A DNA stretch of 6,318 nucleotides from an uncultured Bacteroides sp. Lineage in GTDB: Bacteria; Bacteroidota; Bacteroidia; Bacteroidales; Bacteroidaceae. Below are positions 1 to 6,318 of this stretch, piece by piece; the first letter of the stretch is position 1, and every line of letters starts with the position of its first letter. The position numbers and the translations under genes were made by a program. The notes under the pieces were generated by a model, which had not been told where the DNA came from, did no database searches, and was given only the letters and a program-made list of their open reading frames with translations. The stretch lies in contig USSR01000415.1 of the NCBI GenBank assembly GCA_900557355.1, positions 1-6,318 on the forward strand, given 5' to 3'.

Positions 1-3000
1 GCAAAGACATCACTTCCCGTCCACAAATCCCGTTTCATTACACCTTCGAAAATAGCACGTATATCAAAACCATGCCAACCAATTCCTCCTTGCAGATTAA
101 AACGATAGCGCGGGGTAGAATTACCTATCACTTTCTGGTCACCCGGATTGTCCAACGTCACTTTGCCTTTATCAATAATACCATCTCCATTCAAATCTTT
201 ATAACGAATATCTCCCGGATACCATTTGCTCGAAATAAACTTCTGTAGGTAATTCATCTTCGCAGCCTCAAAATCGTCCTGAATATATCCATCTGTCACA
301 TATCCCCAGATTTCACCCAACTTCTGTCCTTTATGATACATACCGGAAGCCAACGAGCCGTTCGGATTATCATACTTGGTTATTTCTGCCTGATAATCAG
401 ACAATCCGACTGTGAGTGAGTAGTCCAACGGACTGCCTAGTACATTCTGTATCCGGTCTTTCCAAGTCATTTCCAATTCCCAGCCAACGGTTCTCATATC
501 TGCTATATTCTCCTTACCACCGGAAGTTCCCAATACAGCAGGCAACGTTACGGAACGTACCATATCTTTCGTATCACGCACGTAAAAGTCGAACGAACCA
601 AACAGACGGTTTTTAAACAACGACCAGTCCAACCCGATATCTTTTGTTATAACTTTCTCCCAAGTAACCATACTAGGCAGAGTAGGTATATTCAACCCAT
701 TCACAATCTTACCATCCATCATATAATTAGTAAGTACCTTACCTGAAATGATAGACATGAAAGAATGGTTACCGTCAGTAATCTGATTTCCTAAAGCACC
801 AATAGAAGCTCTTATTTTTAGATTATCGACCACTTTGCTCAATGATTTGAAAAATTTCTCTTCAGAAATACGCCACCCTACAGAAGCGGAAGGGAAAAAA
901 GCCCAACGGTCATGTTTGGCATATTTGGAAGAACCGTCATAACGTCCGTTCACCTCCAACAAATATTTGGAGCGATAATCGTAGTTCAACCGGAAAAAAG
1001 CACCTTGTACCCTCCATATATCAGATCCTTCTTCATTTTCTTTATAGTTGATGGCAAGATCGGATATAGGCATTTCATTATCATACAAATCTGTCATGGT
1101 ATATGAAGTGGAAGCGTATGTTTTTTCTTCCTGATTGTAACCGGCCATTAAAGAAAGATTATGAACATCATTGAAAGATTTCTTATATTCAGCCCATACA
1201 TTGATTGCCTGATAAATATTGTTCGAATTATAATTTCTCACATAGTTAGGCGTCTCCACTAAATAAGGGTCTCTTCCTTCCGGAAACGTCTGTGTCATTT
1301 CCTTACGATGGAACTTCTGGACAGTGGAATAACGATTCCATGAATAATCACCTTTAACGGACAAACCTTTCATCGGATGAAGGTCAAAACGTCCGGTATA
1401 CCATTGGTCCCAGGTTTCTTTTTTATTGCGACCGGCAAGGGCCATCTTACCTATGATGTTATAATTTCCACCATTTAAATAAATACCTGCAAAATCACCA
1501 TTCGGAAGAAAGACAGATAATGTGGGATACATACGATATACTTCATAATACCAGGTTACCGCATCCGATCCTCCATTGTCCATATATGGTTCATCATTCT
1601 TTATATTACTCATTCGAGTGGAGAAGCTCATATCCAGCCAGTCAGTAATCTTGGTATCGAAGTTGAACGACAGATTAAAACGTTTGTACGAATCATTGCC
1701 ATAACGAAAAATACCGGACTGGTCTTTATAACCGATAGAAGCATAATAGTTGTTGCGTTCTGTGCCACCTGAAAGACTGGCATTATGCTGTTGCATAAAA
1801 GCAGACTTTCTATAGAACTCATCCAGCCAGTCTGTGTTTCCGACATAGGCCCACCCCGGAGTTGCGGGAGTATAGCTGGAATGCTGTATTCCTTCCGTAT
1901 CGACCAGAATTGCCGGATTATGTTCCGGGTCAGCAATGTGCGCATCCAAAGCCTTCATAAACTTCTCATTAAAATAATAGCTTCCCGGAGAATCATAATC
2001 AGAAATCTTATTCCACATACGTGCCCAGACATCCGAACGGGGCATCTCCGGTAAACGGGCAGGTGAGCTCCATGAAAGGTTATTGCTATAAGTCACCCGT
2101 GTCTTCTGATTACGCTTTCCTTTTTTAGTAGTAACAAGCATCACACCGAAAGCTGCACGCGCTCCGTATACAGCAGCCGCGGAAGCATCTTTCAGAACTG
2201 AAACGCTTTCTACATCTTGCGGATTAACCAATGACAAATCGGATATTTCAACCCCATCTACTAAAATCAAAGCATTACCGCCATTCAAAGATGTATTACC
2301 ACGGATATTAATCTTGGCAGCTTGATTCGGCTGGCCGCTATTGAAAGTTATATTTAGATTAGGAACCATACCCTGAAGTCCTTGAGCAATATTACCAATA
2401 GGACGATTTTCAAGAATTTCACCGGAAGCAGTTGTTACGGCTCCTGTCAGATTCAGCTTTTTCTGCGTACCATAACCTACAACTACCACTTCATTCAAAG
2501 ATGCCGAGCTTTCTTCAAGCATGATCTTCAAAGAATGAGTCTCACCCGACACCCAGACTTTCTTTGTGGAAAAACCAATATAGGATGCGACAAGCAGAAC
2601 GCGTTTGCTATCTTTTATCTGTAGTGTAAACGAACCGGAAAGATCGGTTGTCGCTCCTTGAGTAGTACCCTGTACGGTTATATTAACTCCCGGCAACGGT
2701 TGTCCGGTAGCATCAATGACTGTTCCTTTTACAGTGTATTCTTTAAATTCTACAGGTGTTTCTGATTTTCTTTCTTCTTTTCGGGGAAGGCGGACAATAA
2801 TCACTTGTCTTCCTTTTACTGTATATGTCAGTTGTCTTGGAGGCAATATTCTATTCAAAATAGATACAACTGACTCGTTTTGTGCTTTGACTGTTACTTT
2901 TTCGTTTTCTTGAAGAACATTTTCTTTAAAGAAGAAAACGTAATTACTCTTTCTTTCCAATGTTTTAAACAAAGTCTCTAAAGAAACATTCGTCAAGTTC

Positions 3001-3152
3001 AATGTAACATTCGTGGACTGAAGGAGCATAAATCCGTCTTCTGCCGAAACCTTCGGCAAATAAGACGTTAAAAGAATGCATAAAAGTAAAAATCGAAGCC
3101 CAATATTGGTTAAATATTTACTTTTAGCCCTTATTTGAGAGTTATTTTTCAT
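1..3152 (-). CDS. SusC/RagA-family TonB-dependent receptor with N-terminal STN signalling domain (3' end outside window)
   Basis: Outer-membrane TonB-dependent transporter that would import glycan fragments together with a SusD lipoprotein. The frame is open from the ATG at 3152 to the left edge: 1050 codons without a stop, so the C-terminal end is missing. Domain order: residues 1-37 are a signal peptide (basic start, core FLLLCILL, likely cleavage after VSA); 45-122 an STN domain (LETLFKTLERKSNYVFFF); 140-213 a carboxypeptidase-regulatory-like fold (GTVIDATGQPLPGVNITVQG); 218-232 a TonB-box region (LNEVVVVGYGTQKK); about 233-345 the plug, with the SusC signature VYGARAAFGVMLVTTKKG at 328-345; then the beta-barrel. 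D986-x-N988-x-D990 lies in the conserved DLNGDG motif. The STN domain, absent from classical SusC, marks a receptor that signals through an anti-sigma factor, matching the fecR and sigma genes upstream. The substrate is not determinable; host glycan is a guess from locus type. Start chosen for its good signal peptide. No frameshift seen. Confidence 0.96.
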   Translation of the reverse strand, partial: MKNNSQIRAKSKYLTNIGLRFLLLCILLTSYLPKVSAEDGFMLLQSTNVTLNLTNVSLETLFKTLERKSNYVFFFKENVLQENEKVTVKAQNESVVSILNRILPPRQLTYTVKGRQVIIVRLPRKEERKSETPVEFKEYTVKGTVIDATGQPLPGVNITVQGTTQGATTDLSGSFTLQIKDSKRVLLVASYIGFSTKKVWVSGETHSLKIMLEESSASLNEVVVVGYGTQKKLNLTGAVTTASGEILENRPIGNIAQGLQGMVPNLNITFNSGQPNQAAKINIRGNTSLNGGNALILVDGVEISDLSLVNPQDVESVSVLKDASAAAVYGARAAFGVMLVTTKKGKRNQKTRVTYSNNLSWSSPARLPEMPRSDVWARMWNKISDYDSPGSYYFNEKFMKALDAHIADPEHNPAILVDTEGIQHSSYTPATPGWAYVGNTDWLDEFYRKSAFMQQHNASLSGGTERNNYYASIGYKDQSGIFRYGNDSYKRFNLSFNFDTKITDWLDMSFSTRMSNIKNDEPYMDNGGSDAVTWYYEVYRMYPTLSVFLPNGDFAGIYLNGGNYNIIGKMALAGRNKKETWDQWYTGRFDLHPMKGLSVKGDYSWNRYSTVQKFHRKEMTQTFPEGRDPYLVETPNYVRNYNSNNIYQAINVWAEYKKSFNDVHNLSLMAGYNQEEKTYASTSYTMTDLYDNEMPISDLAINYKENEEGSDIWRVQGAFFRLNYDYRSKYLLEVNGRYDGSSKYAKHDRWAFFPSASVGWRISEEKFFKSLSKVVDNLKIRASIGALGNQITDGNHSFMSIISGKVLTNYMMDGKIVNGLNIPTLPSMVTWEKVITKDIGLDWSLFKNRLFGSFDFYVRDTKDMVRSVTLPAVLGTSGGKENIADMRTVGWELEMTWKDRIQNVLGSPLDYSLTVGLSDYQAEITKYDNPNGSLASGMYHKGQKLGEIWGYVTDGYIQDDFEAAKMNYLQKFISSKWYPGDIRYKDLNGDGIIDKGKVTLDNPGDQKVIGNSTPRYRFNLQGGIGWHGFDIRAIFEGVMKRDLWTGSDVF

Positions 3153-3159
3153 ATTTTTG
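3152..3159 (+). promoter_or_regulatory. Second candidate -7 box (TATTTTTG), plus strand
   Basis: Exact match to TAnnTTTG, overlapping the first base of the susC start codon on the opposite strand. A TTTG at 3134-3137 lies only 14 bases upstream, a poor spacing for -33, so this is the weaker of the two candidates. It would start an RNA near 3165, about 88 nt long. Its TTTG may instead act as the -33 element of the next box. Confidence 0.3.
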
Positions 3160-3176
3160 TATTGTTAGATTGGTTA

Positions 3177-3184
3177 TAACTTTG
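3177..3184 (+). promoter_or_regulatory. Candidate Bacteroides -7 box (TAACTTTG), plus strand
   Basis: Exact match to the Bacteroides primary-sigma -7 consensus TAnnTTTG. A TTTG at 3156-3159, 17 bases upstream, could serve as the -33 element; this is slightly short if the usual gap is about 19-20. Transcription would start near 3190 and run about 63 nt to the plus-strand terminator. In an AT-rich gap an exact match may also arise by chance, so the support is mainly its placement just before the terminator. Confidence 0.45.
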
Positions 3185-3208
3185 GTGAGTTATGTTCAGT
3201 TCTAATTT

Positions 3209-3252
3209 GAACCGGATGATATTTCGCAGATATTATCCGGTTTGTTCTTTTT
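3209..3252 (+). terminator. Plus-strand (antisense) intrinsic terminator in the fecR-susC gap
   Basis: The stem AACCGGAT (3210-3217) pairs with ATCCGGTT (3235-3242) and is extended inward by GATAT (3218-3222) with ATATT (3230-3234), giving 13 pairs including one G-U around a seven-base loop. On the plus strand it runs into a T-rich tail, TTTGTTCTTTTT (3241-3252). On the minus strand the same stem has a C-A mismatch in place of the G-U pair and no T tail after it. The element therefore reads as a terminator for plus-strand transcription, although no protein gene lies on that strand. It may in addition fold in the minus-strand susC leader. Confidence 0.7.
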
Positions 3253-3296
3253 AAGGGGGTATGTTTTTCATTTCTTACTTTTTAAAAGGTTATACT

Positions 3297-4508
3297 TCAT
3301 TTTGATTTTTCAGGCGTGATGTATATCTCATCTCCTTGCCTGATTATACTTAATGGCGTAGCCAATGAGATGGATTCCAACACTTCATCAAGTGTACAGT
3401 TTAAATCAAGGCTTCCATAATATTTTTCATCTTTCAAGCTTCCTGATATTTCTATTTTTGTGTTATAATATCTCGATAGTGATTTCAAAACATCAGAGAG
3501 TTTCTGCCCGTCGAAGTTCATTGCATCATCTTTCCAGCAAATGTAATTATATACATCTACTTCATCCACTTTTACCACACCATTCTCTTTAGAGAGACGC
3601 TGGTTGGGAACCAAACGTTTTTTTTCTTTATTGTCCACTTTTACATCTACACTTCCCTGAACAAGAACAACTGCCGTTTCAGTATCTTTTGCATAATCAG
3701 TTACATTGAATGAAGTACCTAGTACGGTAACTTCCAAACGGTTCGTTTTTACCACAAAAGGGTGCGCAGCATCTTTCCGGACATCCAAATAAACCTCTCC
3801 TTGTACATTCAGTTTTCTTTTTGCCACAAAATCTGAAGAGTAAGAAATACATGATCCGGAGTTTATCCATAATGAAGAACCATCCGGAAGAATTATTTTG
3901 GAACGCTTTCCATAAGGCACTACTATCTGGTTCACCGAGACTTTATTTCCTTTGGAAGCAGCAACCAATTGTTTGTCCACTGTTACTGCACCATCTTCAT
4001 CCACCCGAATTTCAGCATTATTTTTATCCAAAGTGACTGCTTGTTTACCATCTAAGATAATTTGTACTTGTCCTGAATGACTTAAAGAATCAATTATATG
4101 GACTGTAACATCGGTAGTTTCCTGTAATCCTGATCTGGATAGAACATAATAAGTTCCCAAACAGACAAACAATAAGGCTGCCACACTTGCCACGTAAGTC
4201 ATAATTCTCCGGTAAGGAAATGTTTTTCTATAAGACTGTACTGGCTGTGAAGGTTGCTGTTGAAGTTTACTCATCATTTTGTTGAAGCTTTGCATCTTAT
4301 ATTCCCGGGAAGTAGGTTTACTATTTTCCACCACTTTCATACTGCGAACCATTGCAACAGCCAATTCTATCTTTTCTTCGCAACCGGGATGCTGAAGTTT
4401 ATAGGATTCAAGATTAAATCCATTATCAGAAGAACCGTATCTTGCCCATTGGAAAAAATCATCATCCAATAAGAATTCTTCAGATCCTTTATAAGTAAAT
4501 TGAGCCAT
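3297..4508 (-). CDS. FecR-family anti-sigma factor (inner-membrane, DUF4974 C-terminus)
   Basis: Membrane-spanning regulator of the ECF sigma factor encoded just upstream, 403 residues and apparently complete. Residues 1-90 form the cytoplasmic sigma-binding part (FFQWARYG at 18-25). One transmembrane helix lies at about 103-123 (IMTYVASVAALLFVCLGTYY). Periplasmic residues 124-192 are a linker typical of Bacteroidetes members. The FecR domain covers about 193-290, with the family motifs VVPYGKRSKIILPDGSSLWI (196-215), GEVYLDVRKDAAHPFVVKT (237-255) and VLGTSFNV (262-269). A DUF4974 domain at about 330-398 (MNFDGQKLSDVLKSLSRYYN) resembles STN in fold and is the expected contact for the receptor. 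It sits 130 bases after the sigma gene and 144 bases before susC on the same strand, so co-transcription with sigma is likely. The 130-base gap is AT-rich and shows no clear terminator or exact -7 box. The role as anti-sigma and possibly pro-sigma factor is inferred from family and context. Confidence 0.95.
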   Translation of the reverse strand: MAQFTYKGSEEFLLDDDFFQWARYGSSDNGFNLESYKLQHPGCEEKIELAVAMVRSMKVVENSKPTSREYKMQSFNKMMSKLQQQPSQPVQSYRKTFPYRRIMTYVASVAALLFVCLGTYYVLSRSGLQETTDVTVHIIDSLSHSGQVQIILDGKQAVTLDKNNAEIRVDEDGAVTVDKQLVAASKGNKVSVNQIVVPYGKRSKIILPDGSSLWINSGSCISYSSDFVAKRKLNVQGEVYLDVRKDAAHPFVVKTNRLEVTVLGTSFNVTDYAKDTETAVVLVQGSVDVKVDNKEKKRLVPNQRLSKENGVVKVDEVDVYNYICWKDDAMNFDGQKLSDVLKSLSRYYNTKIEISGSLKDEKYYGSLDLNCTLDEVLESISLATPLSIIRQGDEIYITPEKSK

Positions 4509-4638
4509 TTTCTGCTTTATTTTCTACTATGACAAATGAACCGATGATTTTATACTCATAGGAAATGTTTTTTTTCAAAGAAAATAATCAGCAGAATGAA
4601 AAATAACGAGAAGCATATTATAATAATCTGTAATACAA

Positions 4639-5226
4639 TTATATAGAAATCATATAAATGAAAAATAAAATAGTAGTAGATGAAACTTCTTTCCTGAGTT
4701 TCTCCATAGAACGGGTTAAAAGATTCCTTGCTGACTGAATATTAATCTCCATTATCTCTGATATTTCTTCAAAACTCATTTCATGCACAAAGCGAAGATA
4801 AATAATCTCTTTCTGACGTCCGGTAAGCCCTTTTAAAATGTGATGAATTTCATCTGATAATCCTTGGTCTTGCGTTAAAGATAGTTGTTCATCAATCGTA
4901 TAATTCAAATCAAAAGCGAAGTCATAGTCCGGCAACGGTTGAAGTTTCGCATTACGAAGTAGTTGGTTATAAATCAAATTTTTTAATGCTCGAAACAGAA
5001 AAGGGCGCAATCTCGTATTATCCTCAAGAATTATCTTTTTCTGATAAAGCTTCAAAAACAAATCTTGAATCAGGTCTTCTACCATTTCATTATCTCCCCC
5101 AACTCTACGACCATAAGTTAACAAATCATCAAGAAACAGACAATACAATTGGGAAAATGCATTTTCATTTCCATCCAAAAATTGTATCCATAAACTTATT
5201 ATGTGCTTTTGATCGTCGAGAGTCAT
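4639..5226 (-). CDS. ECF (sigma-70 family, group 4) RNA polymerase sigma factor
   Basis: Alternative sigma factor of 195 residues, a normal ECF length. Region 2 spans about residues 20-92: AFSQLY at 23-28, the core-binding helix DLIQDLFLKLY at 51-61, and the promoter-melting segment around LRPFLFRALKNLIYNQLL (73-90). Region 4 spans about 128-179, with LTGRQKEIIYLRF (134-146), the helix-turn-helix FEEISEIMEINIQSARNLL (152-170) and a basic end MEKLRK (174-179). No region 1 or 3 is present, as expected for ECF factors. The fecR gene follows on the same strand, so this pair should form the regulatory arm controlling the susC locus. The last 14 residues (SSTTILFFIYMISI) are strongly hydrophobic and not part of the sigma fold. 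The ATG at 5226 is preferred because region 2 begins about 20 residues later and no better start lies upstream. No exact TAnnTTTG box was found upstream on the minus strand. Confidence 0.96.
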   Translation of the reverse strand: MTLDDQKHIISLWIQFLDGNENAFSQLYCLFLDDLLTYGRRVGGDNEMVEDLIQDLFLKLYQKKIILEDNTRLRPFLFRALKNLIYNQLLRNAKLQPLPDYDFAFDLNYTIDEQLSLTQDQGLSDEIHHILKGLTGRQKEIIYLRFVHEMSFEEISEIMEINIQSARNLLTRSMEKLRKEVSSTTILFFIYMISI

Positions 5227-5272
5227 AAACTGGGTTTTTAAGTCAAGTCCTAAAAACTAAACTACATTTCTT

Positions 5273-5327
5273 CGTATCTCGTTTAATGCTAACTTGGGAC
5301 AATATTCGCAAAATATCCTGAGATACG
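5273..5327. repeat. 8-bp inverted repeat in the sigma factor upstream region
   Basis: Perfect inverted repeat CGTATCTC (5273-5280) and GAGATACG (5320-5327), separated by 39 bases and lying 47-101 bases upstream of the sigma start codon. The spacer holds a smaller inverted repeat, ATATT/AATAT (5302-5306 and 5312-5316). It could be an operator, the base of a leader RNA stem, or chance. Arms of 8 bp are short, so the functional meaning is unproven. Confidence 0.4.
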
Positions 5328-5360
5328 CAAACTTTCTAGATTAAAAGATTATTTTATGGT

Positions 5361-5405
5361 ATAAAAAAGAAAAGGGGGACAGCATTTGAAATGCTATCTC
5401 CCCCT
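5361..5405 (-). terminator. Intrinsic terminator of the OMPP1/FadL-like gene
   Basis: On the minus strand the hairpin AGGGGGA/TCCCCCT (5405-5399 with 5379-5373) continues inward, past a small internal loop, to AGCATT/AATGCT (5395-5390 with 5386-5381) around a three-base loop. It is followed directly by a T-rich tail read from 5372 down to about 5361 (TTTCTTTTTTA). It begins 41 bases after the porin stop codon and separates that gene from the sigma-fecR-susC cluster. In the plus direction the hairpin is not followed by a T run, so it works one way. Confidence 0.92.
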
Positions 5406-5445
5406 ATCATTATTAACTTGGTTTTTCTATAAAGATCGAATCTAT

Positions 5446-6318
5446 TTAAAATCTGTAGTCAATGCTAAGACCAAATACTTTGTTGGTACGACTATATACA
5501 TTGGTACCACGTAATCCTGTACCATTATAATTTGAGAATTCTTTCTTATAATCTTCGTAAGTAGTCCACATATAACCCACATTCAAAGCTGCTCTCTCAC
5601 TCAATTTCACCTTCGCCCCGAAGCCTAATGTATAGGAATCGCAAGAAAAACTGGTATCGCTCTGAAAGTTATCGGACAATCCGTAATCCGTAATTTGTCC
5701 ACCACAACTTAACGACAATTGTTTGGTCACATCCCATTCAATACCTGCCAGATATTCGTTAGTCCCCTTAGTCAAAAACTTCTGCTTGCCATCTGCCATA
5801 CCTGCTTTCTTATCATCATAAAAGTGATATTCTACAGATGCACGCAGTACTGGAAGAAACTCATAAGCCACTGCTACCGAAAGCATGGAAGGAATATCAT
5901 TCGGAGTATTGACACCGTTTTTATAGTTGCCTATCAAAGCTTCAGCTTCGGCAGGATAGTCCAATTTATGAGTTTTATTTTCAATATTCATGTTAGCCTT
6001 GAACTCATACTTAGCTCCAATGTTCAACTTGTTCCATTTTACATCCACGCCTATCACCGGAGTTAATCCCCAACCTGTCTGGTCACAGTCCAAAGCCAAA
6101 TTCATTAAGTCTGTATCTCCCACTTTAGCATCCAGGAATCCCTCATAACCTCCTGAAAAATAATTCATACGGGCACCGGCAAAAGCCGAAAGCCAATCAG
6201 TTATTTTATAAGATAAACCCAACTGCAAGGAATAGATGTATTGTCTGCCATCCATAGCACTATTGATGATATATTTGTCCGGAGTCATTATCGGCCCTCC
6301 TTGCGCTACTCCATCCAA
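5446..6318 (-). CDS. OMPP1/FadL/TodX-type outer-membrane transport protein, C-terminal part (5' end outside window)
   Basis: Partial gene: 290 codons plus a TAA stop, entering from the right edge. The first codon in the window is TTG, most likely an internal leucine, since no signal peptide follows and FadL-like proteins usually run to about 430-480 residues; some 150 or more N-terminal residues are probably missing. The visible part is beta-barrel: alternating amphipathic strands separated by polar turns, such as LQLGLSYKITDWLSAFAGAR and LNIGAKYEFKANMNI, and a C-terminal strand FGLSIDYRF ending in the aromatic residue expected of outer-membrane barrels. The pattern YKITDWLSAFAGARMNYFSG resembles Bacteroides proteins annotated as OMPP1/FadL/TodX, which transport hydrophobic compounds such as long-chain fatty acids. 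The family call is by recognition, not by a search; the cargo is unknown. The gene ends in its own terminator and is probably not part of the PUL. Confidence 0.72.
   Translation of the reverse strand: MDGVAQGGPIMTPDKYIINSAMDGRQYIYSLQLGLSYKITDWLSAFAGARMNYFSGGYEGFLDAKVGDTDLMNLALDCDQTGWGLTPVIGVDVKWNKLNIGAKYEFKANMNIENKTHKLDYPAEAEALIGNYKNGVNTPNDIPSMLSVAVAYEFLPVLRASVEYHFYDDKKAGMADGKQKFLTKGTNEYLAGIEWDVTKQLSLSCGGQITDYGLSDNFQSDTSFSCDSYTLGFGAKVKLSERAALNVGYMWTTYEDYKKEFSNYNGTGLRGTNVYSRTNKVFGLSIDYRF

Larger units (their letters stand above)
3165..3252 (+). ncRNA. Predicted cis-antisense small RNA over the susC leader (DonS-like)
   Basis: Predicted from two exact -7 boxes followed by an intrinsic terminator on the plus strand, all inside the gap between fecR and susC. 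The start is uncertain (about 3165 or about 3190); the end is set by the T tail. The RNA would be complementary to the susC 5' untranslated region, ending a dozen or more bases short of the start codon. Small cis-encoded antisense RNAs at this position, with DonS as the studied example, are reported to repress PULs in Bacteroides fragilis that have the same sigma/anti-sigma/susC order. By analogy this RNA would lower susC expression. There is no expression evidence here, and no sequence similarity to DonS was tested. Confidence 0.45.

Noticed and set aside
1628..1945. 105-codon minus-strand open frame inside susC
   Set aside because: It lies in a different frame of the susC region, whose own frame is continuous with strong family motifs on both sides.
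4509..4638. Separate promoter or terminator between the sigma and fecR genes
   Set aside because: Only 7-of-8 matches to the -7 box (TTCATTTG, TTTCTTTG) without a suitable -33 partner were found, and no stable hairpin with a T tail, so nothing is annotated in this 130-base gap.
5273..5327. Invertible (phase-variable) promoter of the Bacteroides type
   Set aside because: Known Bacteroides invertible promoters usually have longer arms and a spacer of well over 100 bases; 8-bp arms with 39 bases between them and no nearby recombinase gene give too little support.
5719..6066. 115-codon open frame on the plus strand
   Set aside because: It is fully antisense to the porin-like gene, has no recognisable domain, and is cysteine/histidine/isoleucine-rich as expected of a shadow frame. 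The same applies to the other plus-strand frames inside susC, fecR and the sigma gene.
6316..6318. TTG at the window edge as the porin start codon
   Set aside because: No signal peptide follows and the protein would be far too short for the family; the gene simply continues beyond the window.
1..6318. CRISPR array, tRNA, rRNA or insertion sequence
   Set aside because: No regularly spaced repeats, no tRNA-like cloverleaf or rRNA motifs, and no transposase or terminal inverted repeats were noticed.

Overview
The window looks like a piece of a Bacteroides (or close Bacteroidales) chromosome. It is AT-rich, and its genes lack strong Shine-Dalgarno sites. It holds a SusC-type TonB-dependent receptor preceded by a FecR-like anti-sigma factor and an ECF sigma factor, an arrangement characteristic of Bacteroidota polysaccharide utilization loci (PULs). 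All four recognisable genes lie on the minus strand, so the transcription order runs from high to low coordinates.

Layout in transcription order: (1) The 3' two-thirds or so of an outer-membrane OMPP1/FadL/TodX-type porin gene (6318-5446, 5' end outside the window) ends with a textbook intrinsic terminator (5405-5361). (2) A 130-220 base leader carrying an 8-bp inverted repeat precedes the ECF sigma factor gene (5226-4639). (3) After a 130-base gap comes the FecR-like anti-sigma factor (4508-3297). (4) A 144-base gap follows, rich in signals: a hairpin with a U-rich tail readable as a terminator only on the PLUS strand, and two exact matches to the Bacteroides -7 box (TAnnTTTG) just upstream of it, also on the plus strand. 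(5) Last is a SusC/RagA receptor gene (3152 to the window edge), open for 1050 codons and still unfinished. The expected susD partner and glycan-degrading enzymes would lie to the left of position 1.

How the parts should work together (inferred from the families): the receptor has an extra N-terminal STN domain, the periplasmic signalling module of FecA-type transducers. When the receptor is occupied by glycan, STN would contact the periplasmic FecR domain of the inner-membrane anti-sigma factor. That would release or activate the sigma factor, which would then transcribe susC and the rest of the PUL. This sigma/anti-sigma/STN-SusC arrangement is known mainly from host-glycan (for example mucin O-glycan) PULs, but the substrate cannot be read from this window.

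The most interesting element is the fecR-susC gap. Its plus-strand promoter-like boxes and plus-strand terminator together predict a short antisense RNA of roughly 60-90 nt covering the susC leader. It would match the DonS-type cis-antisense sRNAs reported for B. fragilis PULs of this same architecture. It is a prediction from sequence only.
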